From contig JAJEEK010000103.1 of assembly GCA_022821065.1 (NCBI GenBank), forward strand, positions 1-55,006: a stretch of DNA of 55,006 bases, written 5' to 3'. The notes beneath the pieces are model-generated. The model was not told where the DNA came from and did not search any database. It was given only the letters and a program-made list of their open reading frames with translations. Below are positions 1 to 8,070 of this stretch, piece after piece. Source of the stretch: Candidatus Poribacteria bacterium (lineage in GTDB: Bacteria; Poribacteria; WGA-4E; WGA-3G). Each line of letters starts with the position of its first letter. The first letter of the stretch is position 1. A program made the position numbers and the translations under genes.

Positions 1-196
1 TCTCCAAAAAAGTTTTGAGAAGTACATCTTCAAGTAAATCGAAGTGCACTCACAAGCTATAAAATAGGCACGTCACGTTCACTATTTAACTTTCAAAGAA
101 CATATTCACCTTCCTTGTCGAAAGGTAATGTTAATTATACAACCTAAAAATTGCTTTGTCAAATAAAATTGTGAAAAAAATGCATAATTTTAGAAA

Positions 197-248
197 AAAA
201 GACCTAAATTTCAGGAATTTATCACTTTTTTTCCTAAAAAGGTCTTTT
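197..248 (-). terminator. Likely intrinsic terminator after the MoaD-like gene
   Basis: Inverted repeat AAAAGACCT/AGGTCTTTT (197-205 with 240-248) encloses a nested 5-bp stem AGGAA/TTCCT. On the minus strand the outer stem is followed by a run of seven T. It lies about 50 bp beyond the stop of the MoaD-like gene at 299, so it plausibly ends the molybdoenzyme transcript. The loop is long (34 nt), hence moderate confidence. In bases 1-196 I see only AT-rich sequence with no supportable gene. Confidence 0.5.
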
Positions 249-298
249 CAAGCGGAATTTCGGCATTCCTGCCTAATTTTTACGCAATTTCGCGCGTA

Positions 299-571
299 TT
301 ACACTGATATGCCACCGCCGATGGCTGGGAGGAAATGAATTTCTGCGTCTGCGTCAACGCGTTCGAGTAGACTGCCGCGCGTGAGGAGACCGTTGACGTA
401 TATAGCGATGCCGGGTTTGATGCGATCTTCTTCACATAACCGGGCTTTCATACCCGGATGGCGAGTCTCTAAATTGGCGATGACCTCTCGGATCGTCGAC
501 CCCGGAACGGTAACGCTTTCTTCACCGGCTGTTAGATTACGTAGGAGGGAGGGGATGGCTACGGTTGGCAT
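299..571 (-). CDS. MoaD/ThiS-family ubiquitin-like sulfur carrier protein
   Basis: This 90-residue beta-grasp protein of the MoaD/ThiS type starts MPTVAIPSLLRNLT and ends FLPAIGGGISV. Family members carry sulfur as a C-terminal thiocarboxylate on a Gly-Gly end, for molybdopterin, thiamin or cysteine synthesis. Here the diglycine is followed by three extra residues (ISV), so a protease would have to expose it, as in JAMM-processed relatives; that is inference. The start is supported by AAGGA six bases upstream of ATG. It is the last gene after the three molybdenum-hydroxylase subunits, which suggests a link to cofactor sulfur, although a terminator-like hairpin separates it from them. It could also be a general small archaeal-modifier-like protein. 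Confidence 0.8.
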   Translation of the reverse strand: MPTVAIPSLLRNLTAGEESVTVPGSTIREVIANLETRHPGMKARLCEEDRIKPGIAIYVNGLLTRGSLLERVDADAEIHFLPAIGGGISV

Positions 572-602
572 GTTCTATCCTTGTCGGTAGACGCGGAATC
601 TA

Positions 603-631
603 AAAAGGCGCGCTTTGTCGGCGCGCCTTTT
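603..631 (-). terminator. Intrinsic terminator between hydroxylase operon and MoaD-like gene
   Basis: Perfect 11-bp inverted repeat AAAAGGCGCGC/GCGCGCCTTTT with a 7-nt loop. Read on the minus strand it is a GC-rich stem flowing into five T, 13 bp after the stop of the large hydroxylase subunit. It is nearly symmetric and could act in both directions. Its position means the MoaD-like gene downstream is either expressed by read-through or has its own promoter. Confidence 0.8.
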
Positions 632-643
632 GTTGTTCACTTC

Positions 644-2899
644 TTAGATTTTGCCCATCGCTTTCAGGAGCCGATCAGGCGACATCGGGAGCTCTGTCAT
701 CCGAACGCCGATCGCATCATAGACAGCATTGGCGATCGCAGCCATCGGTGGCACAATCGGCACTTCACCGACGCCACGCACACCATACGGATGCCCCGGA
801 TTCGGCACTTCAACAATAACAGCATCAATCATCGGTAAATCCAAGCAGGTCGGCATCCGGTAATCGAGGAAACTAGCGTTGGTCATTTCGCCTTCGGCAT
901 TGTAGATGTATTCCTCATTCAATGCCCAACCGATACCTTGGACGGCACCACCCTGTATCTGCCCTTCAACGTAGCTCGGATGGATGGCTTTCCCCGCATC
1001 TTGGACTGCGGTATATCGGAGGATATCGACCTTGCCGGTCTCTTCGTCCACCTCTACATCTACGACGTGCGTTGCGTAGGCACCACCGGCACCACCCGGA
1101 TTCACAGTGCCACTGCCAACAACTGGACCGCCGGTTTCACCGAACCGTGCGCATAAGTCGCGGAAACTAATCTGTTCCTCTTTGCCGTTGATGCTTGAAA
1201 ATTCGCCATCAGCGAACTGCACGTTGGCTTCGTCAACTTCCCAGAGTTTCGCGGCGCGAGCGATCATCTGTCGCTTGACATCTTGCGCGGCTTCATAAGC
1301 GGCGTACCCCGTTGCATAAGTTGTACGGCTACCCCCCGTCACGGCGGTATAACCGACGGAGTTGGTATCAACAACACTTGGATTGACCGATTCGGCGGGG
1401 ATACCGAGAACTTCTGCCGCCTGCATAGCGATCGAAGCACGTGTGCCGCCGATGTCTGTGGAACCTTCAATGAGGTTAATCGTGCCATCGGAGTTGACAT
1501 TAATTGTCACGCTCGACTCCAGACCGATATTGAACCAGTAGCCGGAAGCGACACCGCGACCGTGGTGTTTCTTCCCATTCGGCGCGGTATAGTGTGGATG
1601 CGCTTTCGCCGCTTCGACTGTCTCAATAAAACCGATGCGCGGGTGAACGGGTCCATCTGCGCGTCGGTCACCTTCTTTCGCACCGTTGATTAACCGGATC
1701 TCAAGTGGATCAATACCCAGTTTTTCCGCGATCTCGTCGAGAACTGTTTCGGAACCGAAAGCAGCATTTGGTGCCCCGGGGGCACGGTAGGGGGCGGTTT
1801 TCGGTTTATTGACAACGACATCGTAGCCATCAATGATAACATTTTCGATGCTGTAGGGTGCAAAGATACACATTGCACCAGGGCCGACAGGTGAACCGGG
1901 GTAGGCACCTGCTTCAAAAGCGAGATACCCCTGCGCAGCGGTTATCTTACCTTCTTTAGTGGCACCCATCTTAACACGGATGAAAGAGGCGGGTGTCGGG
2001 CCCGTCCCTTCAAACACGTCCGCGCGGTTCATTAAGACCTTAACAGGTTTACCGGTTTTCTTGGCGAGCAATGCCGCGACCGGTTTAATGTAGACGCTAA
2101 TCTTACCGCCGAAACCGCCACCAATTTCCATCGGGACAACCTTAATTTTCGAGATCGGATATTGAAGAATTTCGGCGACCTGTTCGCGGACGGTGAACGC
2201 ACCTTGTGTGCTACACCAAATGGTCAATTGACCGTCTTGGTTGTAATGTGCTGTGGCGTTATGCGGTTCGATATAGCCTTGGTGGACAGTCCCTGTAACG
2301 AACTCGCGTTCAATAATGACATCGGCTTCCGCGAACCCTTTCTCAGGATCTCCCAGTTTGTGTTGAATGTGACTGGCAACGTTGCTCGGTTCGTCAGCCG
2401 TCTCACCCATTGAGGTGGTTTTTAGGGTTTCGTGGAGTAGCGGTGCATCCGGCTCCATCGCTTGTCGTACCTCTAAAACGGGGGGTAACACCTCGTATTC
2501 GACATCAATCAGCGTGCAAGCCTCTTCGGCGATATGCGGGTTTGTCGCAGCGACAGCAGCAATCGCGTGTCCTTTATAAAGCACCTTGTCGCTCGCTAAG
2601 ACGTTATCGCAGAGGTGTTTGAGATTGACCGCGCCTTCCCCGAGGTCAGCAATTCTATCTTCTGCGCCGGGCAAATCTTTAGCAGTGACAACGCCTTTAA
2701 CACCGGGAAGTGCTTCGGCACGACTTGTGTCAATTGAGATAATTTTTGCGTGTGCGTGTGGACTCCTTAGCACCCTACCGTGGAGGAGCCCCGCCATCTG
2801 AAAATCTGCCCCATAAAGTGCTCTGCCGGTGACTTTGTCAACACCGTCATGGCGGATCGGGCGAGTTCCGATAACTTTGTAGTCTTTGTTTTCAAGCAT
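644..2899 (-). CDS. Molybdenum hydroxylase large (Mo-cofactor) subunit, xanthine dehydrogenase family
   Basis: Large subunit (751 aa) of a three-protein xanthine-dehydrogenase/4-hydroxybenzoyl-CoA-reductase family enzyme; it binds molybdopterin and hydroxylates or reduces an organic substrate. N-terminal domain begins IGTRPIRHDGVDKVTGRALY. The Moco domain contains GGGFGGK (near residue 260), PYRAPGAPNAAFGSE and the catalytic-glutamate motif GVRGVGE near residue 705. The CO-dehydrogenase active-site loop AYXCSFR is absent, so this is not a form I CODH; the substrate cannot be read from sequence. Length is typical. It follows the FAD and 2Fe-2S subunit genes on the same strand with a 93-bp gap; the Shine-Dalgarno sequence at this start is weak. 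Confidence 0.93.
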   Translation of the reverse strand: MLENKDYKVIGTRPIRHDGVDKVTGRALYGADFQMAGLLHGRVLRSPHAHAKIISIDTSRAEALPGVKGVVTAKDLPGAEDRIADLGEGAVNLKHLCDNVLASDKVLYKGHAIAAVAATNPHIAEEACTLIDVEYEVLPPVLEVRQAMEPDAPLLHETLKTTSMGETADEPSNVASHIQHKLGDPEKGFAEADVIIEREFVTGTVHQGYIEPHNATAHYNQDGQLTIWCSTQGAFTVREQVAEILQYPISKIKVVPMEIGGGFGGKISVYIKPVAALLAKKTGKPVKVLMNRADVFEGTGPTPASFIRVKMGATKEGKITAAQGYLAFEAGAYPGSPVGPGAMCIFAPYSIENVIIDGYDVVVNKPKTAPYRAPGAPNAAFGSETVLDEIAEKLGIDPLEIRLINGAKEGDRRADGPVHPRIGFIETVEAAKAHPHYTAPNGKKHHGRGVASGYWFNIGLESSVTINVNSDGTINLIEGSTDIGGTRASIAMQAAEVLGIPAESVNPSVVDTNSVGYTAVTGGSRTTYATGYAAYEAAQDVKRQMIARAAKLWEVDEANVQFADGEFSSINGKEEQISFRDLCARFGETGGPVVGSGTVNPGGAGGAYATHVVDVEVDEETGKVDILRYTAVQDAGKAIHPSYVEGQIQGGAVQGIGWALNEEYIYNAEGEMTNASFLDYRMPTCLDLPMIDAVIVEVPNPGHPYGVRGVGEVPIVPPMAAIANAVYDAIGVRMTELPMSPDRLLKAMGKI

Positions 2900-2992
2900 T
2901 CCAATTTTTCGTCAATTCAGCACGCGAGCAATAGAAATATGCGAACGACTGCCGCAATTTCTACTGTCTCAGTCATGCGAAGGACGCTCCTT

Positions 2993-3463
2993 TCACTTAG
3001 CTGCGGCTGCATCAAGTACAGCACGGACGATTTTATCGTAGCCGGTACAGCGGCATAAGTTTCCAGCCAACCAGTATCGGACTTCGTGTTCGGTCGGGTT
3101 CGGGTTTTGATCGAGGAGTGCTTTCGCGCTCATGATGAAACCGGGGGTACAAATACCGCACTGGAGCGCTGCGTTTTCGAGGAAAGCATCTTGAATCGGG
3201 TGTAGCTTGTCAGGTTCTGCGAGACCTTCAATAGTTTCGACGGATTTGCCTTCAGTTTCAACACCGAGGACGAGACATGAATTAACAAGTCTACCGTCAA
3301 GGATGACACTGCAAGCACCGCAGTTTCCGTTGTTGCATCCCTCTTTAGCACCTGTAAGGTGGAGTTCATCTCTGAGTACCTCTAACAGGCTTTGCCGGGG
3401 TTCACAGAGGAATTCCACCGTTTCGCCATTGATCGTCGTCTGAACGTGCGATCTTCTCGCCAT
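2993..3463 (-). CDS. Molybdenum hydroxylase small (2Fe-2S) subunit
   Basis: Small iron-sulfur subunit (156 aa) that passes electrons between the Mo centre and FAD. The plant-type ferredoxin cluster motif is C-x4-C-x2-C (CNNGNCGAC) followed by a distant C in LVNSCL. The second all-helical cluster motif is CGICTPG plus NLCRCTGY. I chose the ATG at 3463, beginning MARRSHVQTT, because AAAGGA lies just upstream; a start further upstream at 3520 adds 19 residues that overlap the end of the previous gene region and have no ribosome site. The gene sits between the FAD and Mo subunits, the common medium-small-large order. Confidence 0.94.
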   Translation of the reverse strand: MARRSHVQTTINGETVEFLCEPRQSLLEVLRDELHLTGAKEGCNNGNCGACSVILDGRLVNSCLVLGVETEGKSVETIEGLAEPDKLHPIQDAFLENAALQCGICTPGFIMSAKALLDQNPNPTEHEVRYWLAGNLCRCTGYDKIVRAVLDAAAAK

Positions 3464-3523
3464 AATATAAGTTCCTTTCACGTTTCGTAGGGAAAAAGTC
3501 GTTATCCTTATCAACGACAAAAC

Positions 3524-4402
3524 TTATGTCGCTTCTCGAACTCTCTCGATAGCACCGTTGAGGGCGCGTCGCGTCAGTACACCGACGAGGTGTGTCCGCT
3601 GTTCAGCAGTACCGCGCATATCGCTAATCGGACGGGCGATCGCTTGTGCGGCTGCTGCGGCTTCGTCAATTGCTGCGTCGGAAACCTCTTGACCCGCAAG
3701 CAGCGCGCTCGCTTCCTCTGCAAAAAGTGGTGTCGGCGCGACAGCAGCGAGTCCAATGCGAGCAGAGACGATTGTCTGTTTCGCGTCGTCAAGCACTACA
3801 GAGGCGCCAGCACCCACGACAGCGATATCCATCTCATTACGCGGGATAAACCGGAGATAGAAAGAACTCGAATTGCTTTTTGGTGCCGGAACCTTCAAAG
3901 AGACAAGCATCTCACCTTTCTCAAGTACGGTTTGACCGGGTGCTGTACAGAACTGTTCTACAGGCAGTTCGCGTAAACCGTTGGGTCCAGCAATAACACA
4001 AGACGCATTTAATACAATCAGTGGTGGTATACCGTCTGCAGCGGGTGAGGCGTTACACAGGTTCCCACCGACCGCTGCGCGCCCTTGAATCGCCGTGCCA
4101 CCAATAATCTTGGTCGCATCAATCAGACCCGGATAGGCATTGCAGATAGCGTCATCGGCGTAAATCTTATAACATTCGACTGCAGCACCGAGCGTCAAGC
4201 CGGTAGCGATATTGTAGTCTAAGGCGTTGACCTCGGGGATGGATTTAACATCAATCATCCAATCGACATCTCGGCGCGCTTCTCGAACCTGAACGATGAG
4301 ATCGGTACCACCCGCTAAAATGCGTGCGCTTTCTCCCTTTTCGTCGAGTAGGGCAACGGCTTCCGGTATCGTATTTGCTGCGATGTAGGAAAAATCTCGC
4401 AT
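3524..4402 (-). CDS. Molybdenum hydroxylase medium (FAD-binding) subunit
   Basis: FAD-binding subunit (292 aa) of the same enzyme; it takes electrons from the 2Fe-2S subunit. Flavin-binding motifs are visible: AGGTDLIVQV near residue 30 and TIGGTAIQGRAAVGGNL near residue 100, the latter being the typical TIGGN-like segment. The C-terminal CO-dehydrogenase flavoprotein domain follows. It is the first gene of the operon. The start is supported by AAGGAG ten bases upstream of ATG. A sigma70-like promoter lies about 130 bp upstream. Confidence 0.93.
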   Translation of the reverse strand: MRDFSYIAANTIPEAVALLDEKGESARILAGGTDLIVQVREARRDVDWMIDVKSIPEVNALDYNIATGLTLGAAVECYKIYADDAICNAYPGLIDATKIIGGTAIQGRAAVGGNLCNASPAADGIPPLIVLNASCVIAGPNGLRELPVEQFCTAPGQTVLEKGEMLVSLKVPAPKSNSSSFYLRFIPRNEMDIAVVGAGASVVLDDAKQTIVSARIGLAAVAPTPLFAEEASALLAGQEVSDAAIDEAAAAAQAIARPISDMRGTAEQRTHLVGVLTRRALNGAIERVREAT

Positions 4403-4450
4403 GACCGGAATCTCCTTTCATTACTATAGTTGGGATTTTGTAAATTACTT

Positions 4451-4480
4451 CGTGGAGACCGAGGCAGAAACCTCGCCACG
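4451..4480 (-). repeat. Hairpin in the 5' leader of the molybdenum hydroxylase operon
   Basis: Two nested stems, CGTGG/CCACG and CGAGG/CCTCG, around a 6-nt loop lie between the predicted transcription start (~4522) and the first start codon (4402). It could be an RNA control element or one copy of a dispersed palindrome. It does not match what I remember of the Moco riboswitch, which is larger and more elaborate. Confidence 0.45.
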
Positions 4481-4528
4481 GAGGTTCGTATGTATGAGAC
4501 AGGTTTAGGGAATCTATTTTTATGCCGT

Positions 4529-4557
4529 ACTATAGCAAAAATTCGGTTTTAAGGCAA
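4529..4557 (-). promoter_or_regulatory. Sigma70-type promoter of the molybdenum hydroxylase operon
   Basis: Minus-strand TTGCCT (4552-4557), 17-bp spacer, TATAGT (4529-4534). It would start transcription near 4522 and give a leader of about 120 nt before the FAD subunit start. Confidence 0.6.
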
Positions 4558-4562
4558 GATTT

Positions 4563-5711
4563 TTATGGTCCAAGCGCGCAGATTTCAGCGATCAACGTCT
4601 CCAAGTTTACAAACTTAACCTTGATACCGTTATATTCGCTTTTAAAGGTGCGATCCGCATCTTGCGCTACAACATAGTTCACGCCATCTGGATACTGTCT
4701 ACGGAACGCGAGCAGGGCGCGCGGCGAGAACCCAGAGGCAGCCCATTTGCATTCAATAGCAATTGGAGCATCACGGGTGCGTGTGAGCACGAAATCGACT
4801 TCCAATCCGCGCTTGTTCCGCCAGTAGTGGATTTCACGGGATTGCGTCTGTGCCATAATCTCGTTGAGCACAAAATGTTCCCACAACAGACCGAGGTCTT
4901 CCTGTCGTAGCTGCGACCAGCCTCGATAGTAACAGACAAATCCGGTGTCGAAGCCATAGACCTTCGGTGCCGCGACAATCTCTGTTGCGCGACGAGAGCT
5001 GAAAGGACGGATGACATGCACGACAAAGGTCGCTTCCAAAATGGAGAGGTAGTTTGAGATGGTGCCTCGACTGACCTCACACGGACGTGCAAAGCTGGAC
5101 GCTTCAAAAACGCCACCGCTCTGTGCCATGAGGAGTTCGGTAAATTTCTGAAAGGAGTAGCGGCGTTCAAGTCGAAAAAGCTCTTGGATGTCTTTTGCCC
5201 AGTAAGCATCTGTCCACTCTTGGAAATCGGGTTCCGGGAGTTCGGTTTCAAGAAAAAACGGCGGTAGCCCACCGTGCAACAGACGATGGTGGATATCCAC
5301 TCGGTTGAAATCGTTGAGGTCTGCTGTTATTAATGGTGTCAACCACAATTCTGTTTTGCGTCCAACGAGCGTATCCGCAAATTTAGCACTTGCACCAAGC
5401 GTTGATGAACCGGTCGCGACAACCTGAATCTGTGGATAGTGATCTGCTGCGATTTTCAACAGTTCCGATGGATTTAGTAACCGATGGACTTCATCAAGCA
5501 CAATTTGACCGCTACCGATGCTATCCAGAAATGCTTGTGGATCCTCCATCAATCGTCTGACGCGCGGCAGTTCACAATCAAAATATTCAATATCAGGAAG
5601 CGTCTGGCACAAACACGTTTTTCCGACGCGTCGGACCCCGGACAACCATACGATTGAACGGCGTTCCCAAGCGGTTTCGATACGGTTATGCCAAAATTGT
5701 CTCTCTACCAT
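4563..5711 (-). CDS. AAA+ ATPase with DUF4143 C-terminal domain
   Basis: ATPase of the widespread AAA_14/DUF4143 family (382 aa). Walker A is GVRRVGKT near residues 25-32 and Walker B is QIVLDE near residue 70. The C-terminal half is DUF4143, a nuclease-like fold; WEHFVLNEIM and the E-x-K-like AIECKW are visible. These genes are often present in many copies and behave like selfish or strain-variable elements, but their function is unknown. The ATG at 5711 sits exactly where transcription from the promoter at 5718-5747 should start, so the mRNA is probably leaderless, and no ribosome site is seen. It is transcribed toward the hydroxylase operon as a separate unit. Confidence 0.88.
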   Translation of the reverse strand: MVERQFWHNRIETAWERRSIVWLSGVRRVGKTCLCQTLPDIEYFDCELPRVRRLMEDPQAFLDSIGSGQIVLDEVHRLLNPSELLKIAADHYPQIQVVATGSSTLGASAKFADTLVGRKTELWLTPLITADLNDFNRVDIHHRLLHGGLPPFFLETELPEPDFQEWTDAYWAKDIQELFRLERRYSFQKFTELLMAQSGGVFEASSFARPCEVSRGTISNYLSILEATFVVHVIRPFSSRRATEIVAAPKVYGFDTGFVCYYRGWSQLRQEDLGLLWEHFVLNEIMAQTQSREIHYWRNKRGLEVDFVLTRTRDAPIAIECKWAASGFSPRALLAFRRQYPDGVNYVVAQDADRTFKSEYNGIKVKFVNLETLIAEICALGP

Positions 5712-5717
5712 ACATTT

Positions 5718-5747
5718 ATATTAGCATATAGTACTACTAAATGTCAA
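5718..5747 (-). promoter_or_regulatory. Promoter giving a leaderless ATPase mRNA
   Basis: Minus-strand consensus TTGACA (5742-5747), 18-bp spacer, TAATAT (5718-5723). Only six bases separate the -10 box from the ATG, so the start codon coincides with the expected transcription start. The spacer contains the palindrome TAGTACTA, a possible operator. Confidence 0.7.
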
Positions 5748-5798
5748 TCTGTTTGCATATAGTGCTACTATTTGTCAATCTGTTTGCATATAGTAGCG
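5724..5798. repeat. 31-bp direct tandem repeat, about 2.4 copies, over a promoter
   Basis: Units 5724-5754 and 5755-5785 start GCATATAGT and end AATCTGTTT. They differ at a few bases, and a partial third unit begins at 5786. Each unit contains a TAGTACTA-like palindrome and a TTGACA box on the minus strand. The repeats abut without spacers, so this is not a CRISPR. It may be duplicated operators or a promoter duplication. Confidence 0.8.
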
Positions 5799-5873
5799 TT
5801 TTTCCTTTTTTTCTACAGCGCGAACGCGCCTAAATCATATTCAACGGATTTTTCCATTATCCGTGAGTTTTCG

Positions 5874-8036
5874 TTAGTATGGCTTATTTTCAACATCAGG
5901 GTCTAATTCTTTTGCCTTCGCCAGGTCTGCTTTTGCCGCTTCGTGTTGTCCAAGTGCTCCCTTTGCTTGTCCACGATCGCGGTAGTATGTGGCATCCGTA
6001 GGCTTAATCTGGATAGCCTCGCTAAAATCTTCAATCGCGTCCTCATAGTCCCCAAGCCCAGTCTTGGCAACGGCCCGAGTATAAAAATAGGTGGAACTTG
6101 GTTTACCCCGTTTTAGACGAATAGCCTCGTCACTGTCAGTGATAGATGTCTGGAAGAGATCTCTGGCTATTTGGCTATTCCCTTGTTCGGATTCTAATTG
6201 TCCAAACAGGCATTTTGTCCATGCTCTGCCATCATACATTAAGGAGTTCTTTGGGTCAATTCTGATTGTTTCCGTATAATCATCAACGGACGTTTGATAG
6301 TATGGACGCGCAGCAGTGCTGTCTCCGTCATCCATATTAGATAAACCAAGCCTACGTTTCGCGAGTCCACGGTTCCTGTAAGCAGATAGATGTTTAGCGT
6401 CAATTTTGATGGCTTCTGTGTAGTCATCAACAGCCGCTTGGTAGTATGAACGGGCAGCAATGTTATCGCCGCTATCTGCTTGGGACCTTCCAAGTTGGTA
6501 CTTCGCAAACCCGCGATTGTGGTAAGAACTGGCATGCTTAGGTTTTAGTTTGATGGCTTCGGTATAATCGTCAATCGCCTCTTCATAAAGTATTATGGTT
6601 TCCGAGGGAGTTTTAGATTTCCCAAGGAGGCGTTTCGCGAATCCACGATTATAGTAGGCGGCGTGCTGCTTAGCATTTAGCTGGATCGCTTGATCACAGT
6701 CAGCGATCGCGCCTTCATAATCACCAATAATCCGCTTTACACGCCCACGGTCGATGTAGGCTCTGTAGTTTTCTGGGTTGAGTTCTATGACTTTGTCATA
6801 ATCTTCAATGGTACCTTGATAGTCTTTAAGACGGTATTTTGCATCTGCTCGGGTATTGTAGATATTTAAATGCCCCGCAAATTCAGGATTAAGGCTGATA
6901 ATTTTATCAAAATCTTCAATTGCCTCGGTATAGTCTTGTAATATAAGTTTCACATTTGCGCGACCGAAATAGACTTCCGCTGCATTCGGATTGAGTTTTA
7001 AAGCAATATCATAATCATCAATTGCTGCTTCGGGTTGTTCTAAACCCAATTTAGCGGTTGCTCTAATATTATAGGCATGGACAAGGTCTGGATGAAGTTC
7101 AAGAGCAGCGTTGCAGTCGGCAATTACCACTTTGTATTGATCTAACAGTAAGTTCGCGGAAGCTCGGTTAAGGTATGCCCCAATTAAATCGGGATGAAGT
7201 TTGATAGCCGCATCACAGTCAACGATTGCCTCTTCTGCCTTTCCTGTTAACATCTTTAACGATGCACGATTGAGGTATATCTCCGCCAAATCGGGATTAA
7301 ATTTAAGAGCAGCATCAAAGCATGTGATTGCTGCCTCGTGTTTCTGCTGCATCATGTGTATCTGTCCCTGCATCCCTTCAGCATAGCCACGTATCTGTGG
7401 ATGTTTTTGCCATTCTACCAACGGTTCTGTTTCACCTACGTCAGCGAGCATGACAACTAAAGTACTCGCAGGAATTGCGTAACTGAGAGATGGCTTCGCA
7501 CCCCCAGCAGCAAACGATATTTCAAAGTAAGTAACCCTGGCAATGCCTATAACCTCACCCGCGCGATTTAGCAGCGGACTACCACTCTGTCCGGGATCGA
7601 ATGTCTCTTTAATTTCAAATTGTTTGTCGCTCTCTTGGATGCCGTGAATAAGGACTTGTGTCGCTACGCCTTTTTCTCCTTGAGGATACCCTACTACACA
7701 AACAGTATCGCTAATCTGAATAGCGTTGCTATCGCCAATAGATAGTGGTATCCCTTCACCCGTAACCTTTAAAATGACGAGGTCGTTTGCGATGTCGAAT
7801 GCCACGACACCTTCAATTGGCAATTGAATTTCCGAGTTGACGAGTTCTGCAACAATGGACGGTGCCCTTGCGACACAATGAAGATTTGTCACAATCAGGT
7901 TTGAGTTAACAAAGAATCCACTCCCACGTCGCGTAACAAGTTCAGCAGAGTTTTCGTCGGTATATTGCCATACCAAACAGACGACAGAATCGGTTAACGC
8001 TTTTTCTCCGATTTGTTGTAATCTTTCATCCATCAT
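5874..8036 (-). CDS. Trypsin-like serine protease with long TPR array
   Basis: About 720 aa. The N-terminal S1C/HtrA-like protease domain (about residues 15-190) has His in TNLHCVA, Asp in ANDLVILK and Ser in GQSGSPLLN, so the triad looks intact. From about residue 215 to the end there are roughly a dozen tetratricopeptide repeats, many with the signature AYxNRGxAK. No signal peptide is evident, so it may be cytoplasmic. I chose the ATG at 8036 (AAGGGG five bases upstream). The longer reading frame starts inside ileS; the ileS stop at 8071 is 34 bp before this start, so the two are probably co-transcribed. It is a paralogue of the two proteins at 11790 and 13444. TPR arrays normally bind partner proteins; the protease target is unknown. 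Confidence 0.88.
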   Translation of the reverse strand: MMDERLQQIGEKALTDSVVCLVWQYTDENSAELVTRRGSGFFVNSNLIVTNLHCVARAPSIVAELVNSEIQLPIEGVVAFDIANDLVILKVTGEGIPLSIGDSNAIQISDTVCVVGYPQGEKGVATQVLIHGIQESDKQFEIKETFDPGQSGSPLLNRAGEVIGIARVTYFEISFAAGGAKPSLSYAIPASTLVVMLADVGETEPLVEWQKHPQIRGYAEGMQGQIHMMQQKHEAAITCFDAALKFNPDLAEIYLNRASLKMLTGKAEEAIVDCDAAIKLHPDLIGAYLNRASANLLLDQYKVVIADCNAALELHPDLVHAYNIRATAKLGLEQPEAAIDDYDIALKLNPNAAEVYFGRANVKLILQDYTEAIEDFDKIISLNPEFAGHLNIYNTRADAKYRLKDYQGTIEDYDKVIELNPENYRAYIDRGRVKRIIGDYEGAIADCDQAIQLNAKQHAAYYNRGFAKRLLGKSKTPSETIILYEEAIDDYTEAIKLKPKHASSYHNRGFAKYQLGRSQADSGDNIAARSYYQAAVDDYTEAIKIDAKHLSAYRNRGLAKRRLGLSNMDDGDSTAARPYYQTSVDDYTETIRIDPKNSLMYDGRAWTKCLFGQLESEQGNSQIARDLFQTSITDSDEAIRLKRGKPSSTYFYTRAVAKTGLGDYEDAIEDFSEAIQIKPTDATYYRDRGQAKGALGQHEAAKADLAKAKELDPDVENKPY

Positions 8037-8070
8037 AATATCCCCTTGTTTTTGCCTACGGATAATAACA

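Noticed and set aside
156..338. 60-aa plus-strand ORF at the window start
   Set aside because: AT-rich, Lys/Phe-biased, no ribosome site, and it runs across the likely terminator of the MoaD-like gene.
644..4402. Aerobic carbon monoxide dehydrogenase (cox) operon
   Set aside because: Subunit order is similar, but the large subunit lacks the AYXCSFR active-site loop; only a general molybdenum hydroxylase can be claimed.
4451..4480. Molybdenum cofactor riboswitch
   Set aside because: The structure is a simple double stem, much smaller than the known riboswitch, and may be a dispersed repeat.
4679..5272. 197-aa minus-strand ORF within the AAA+/DUF4143 gene
   Set aside because: Same-strand, other-frame shadow; the Walker-motif protein accounts for the region.
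5724..5798. Possible mini-CRISPR array
   Set aside because: The 31-bp units are directly adjacent with no spacers, and no cas genes are in the window.
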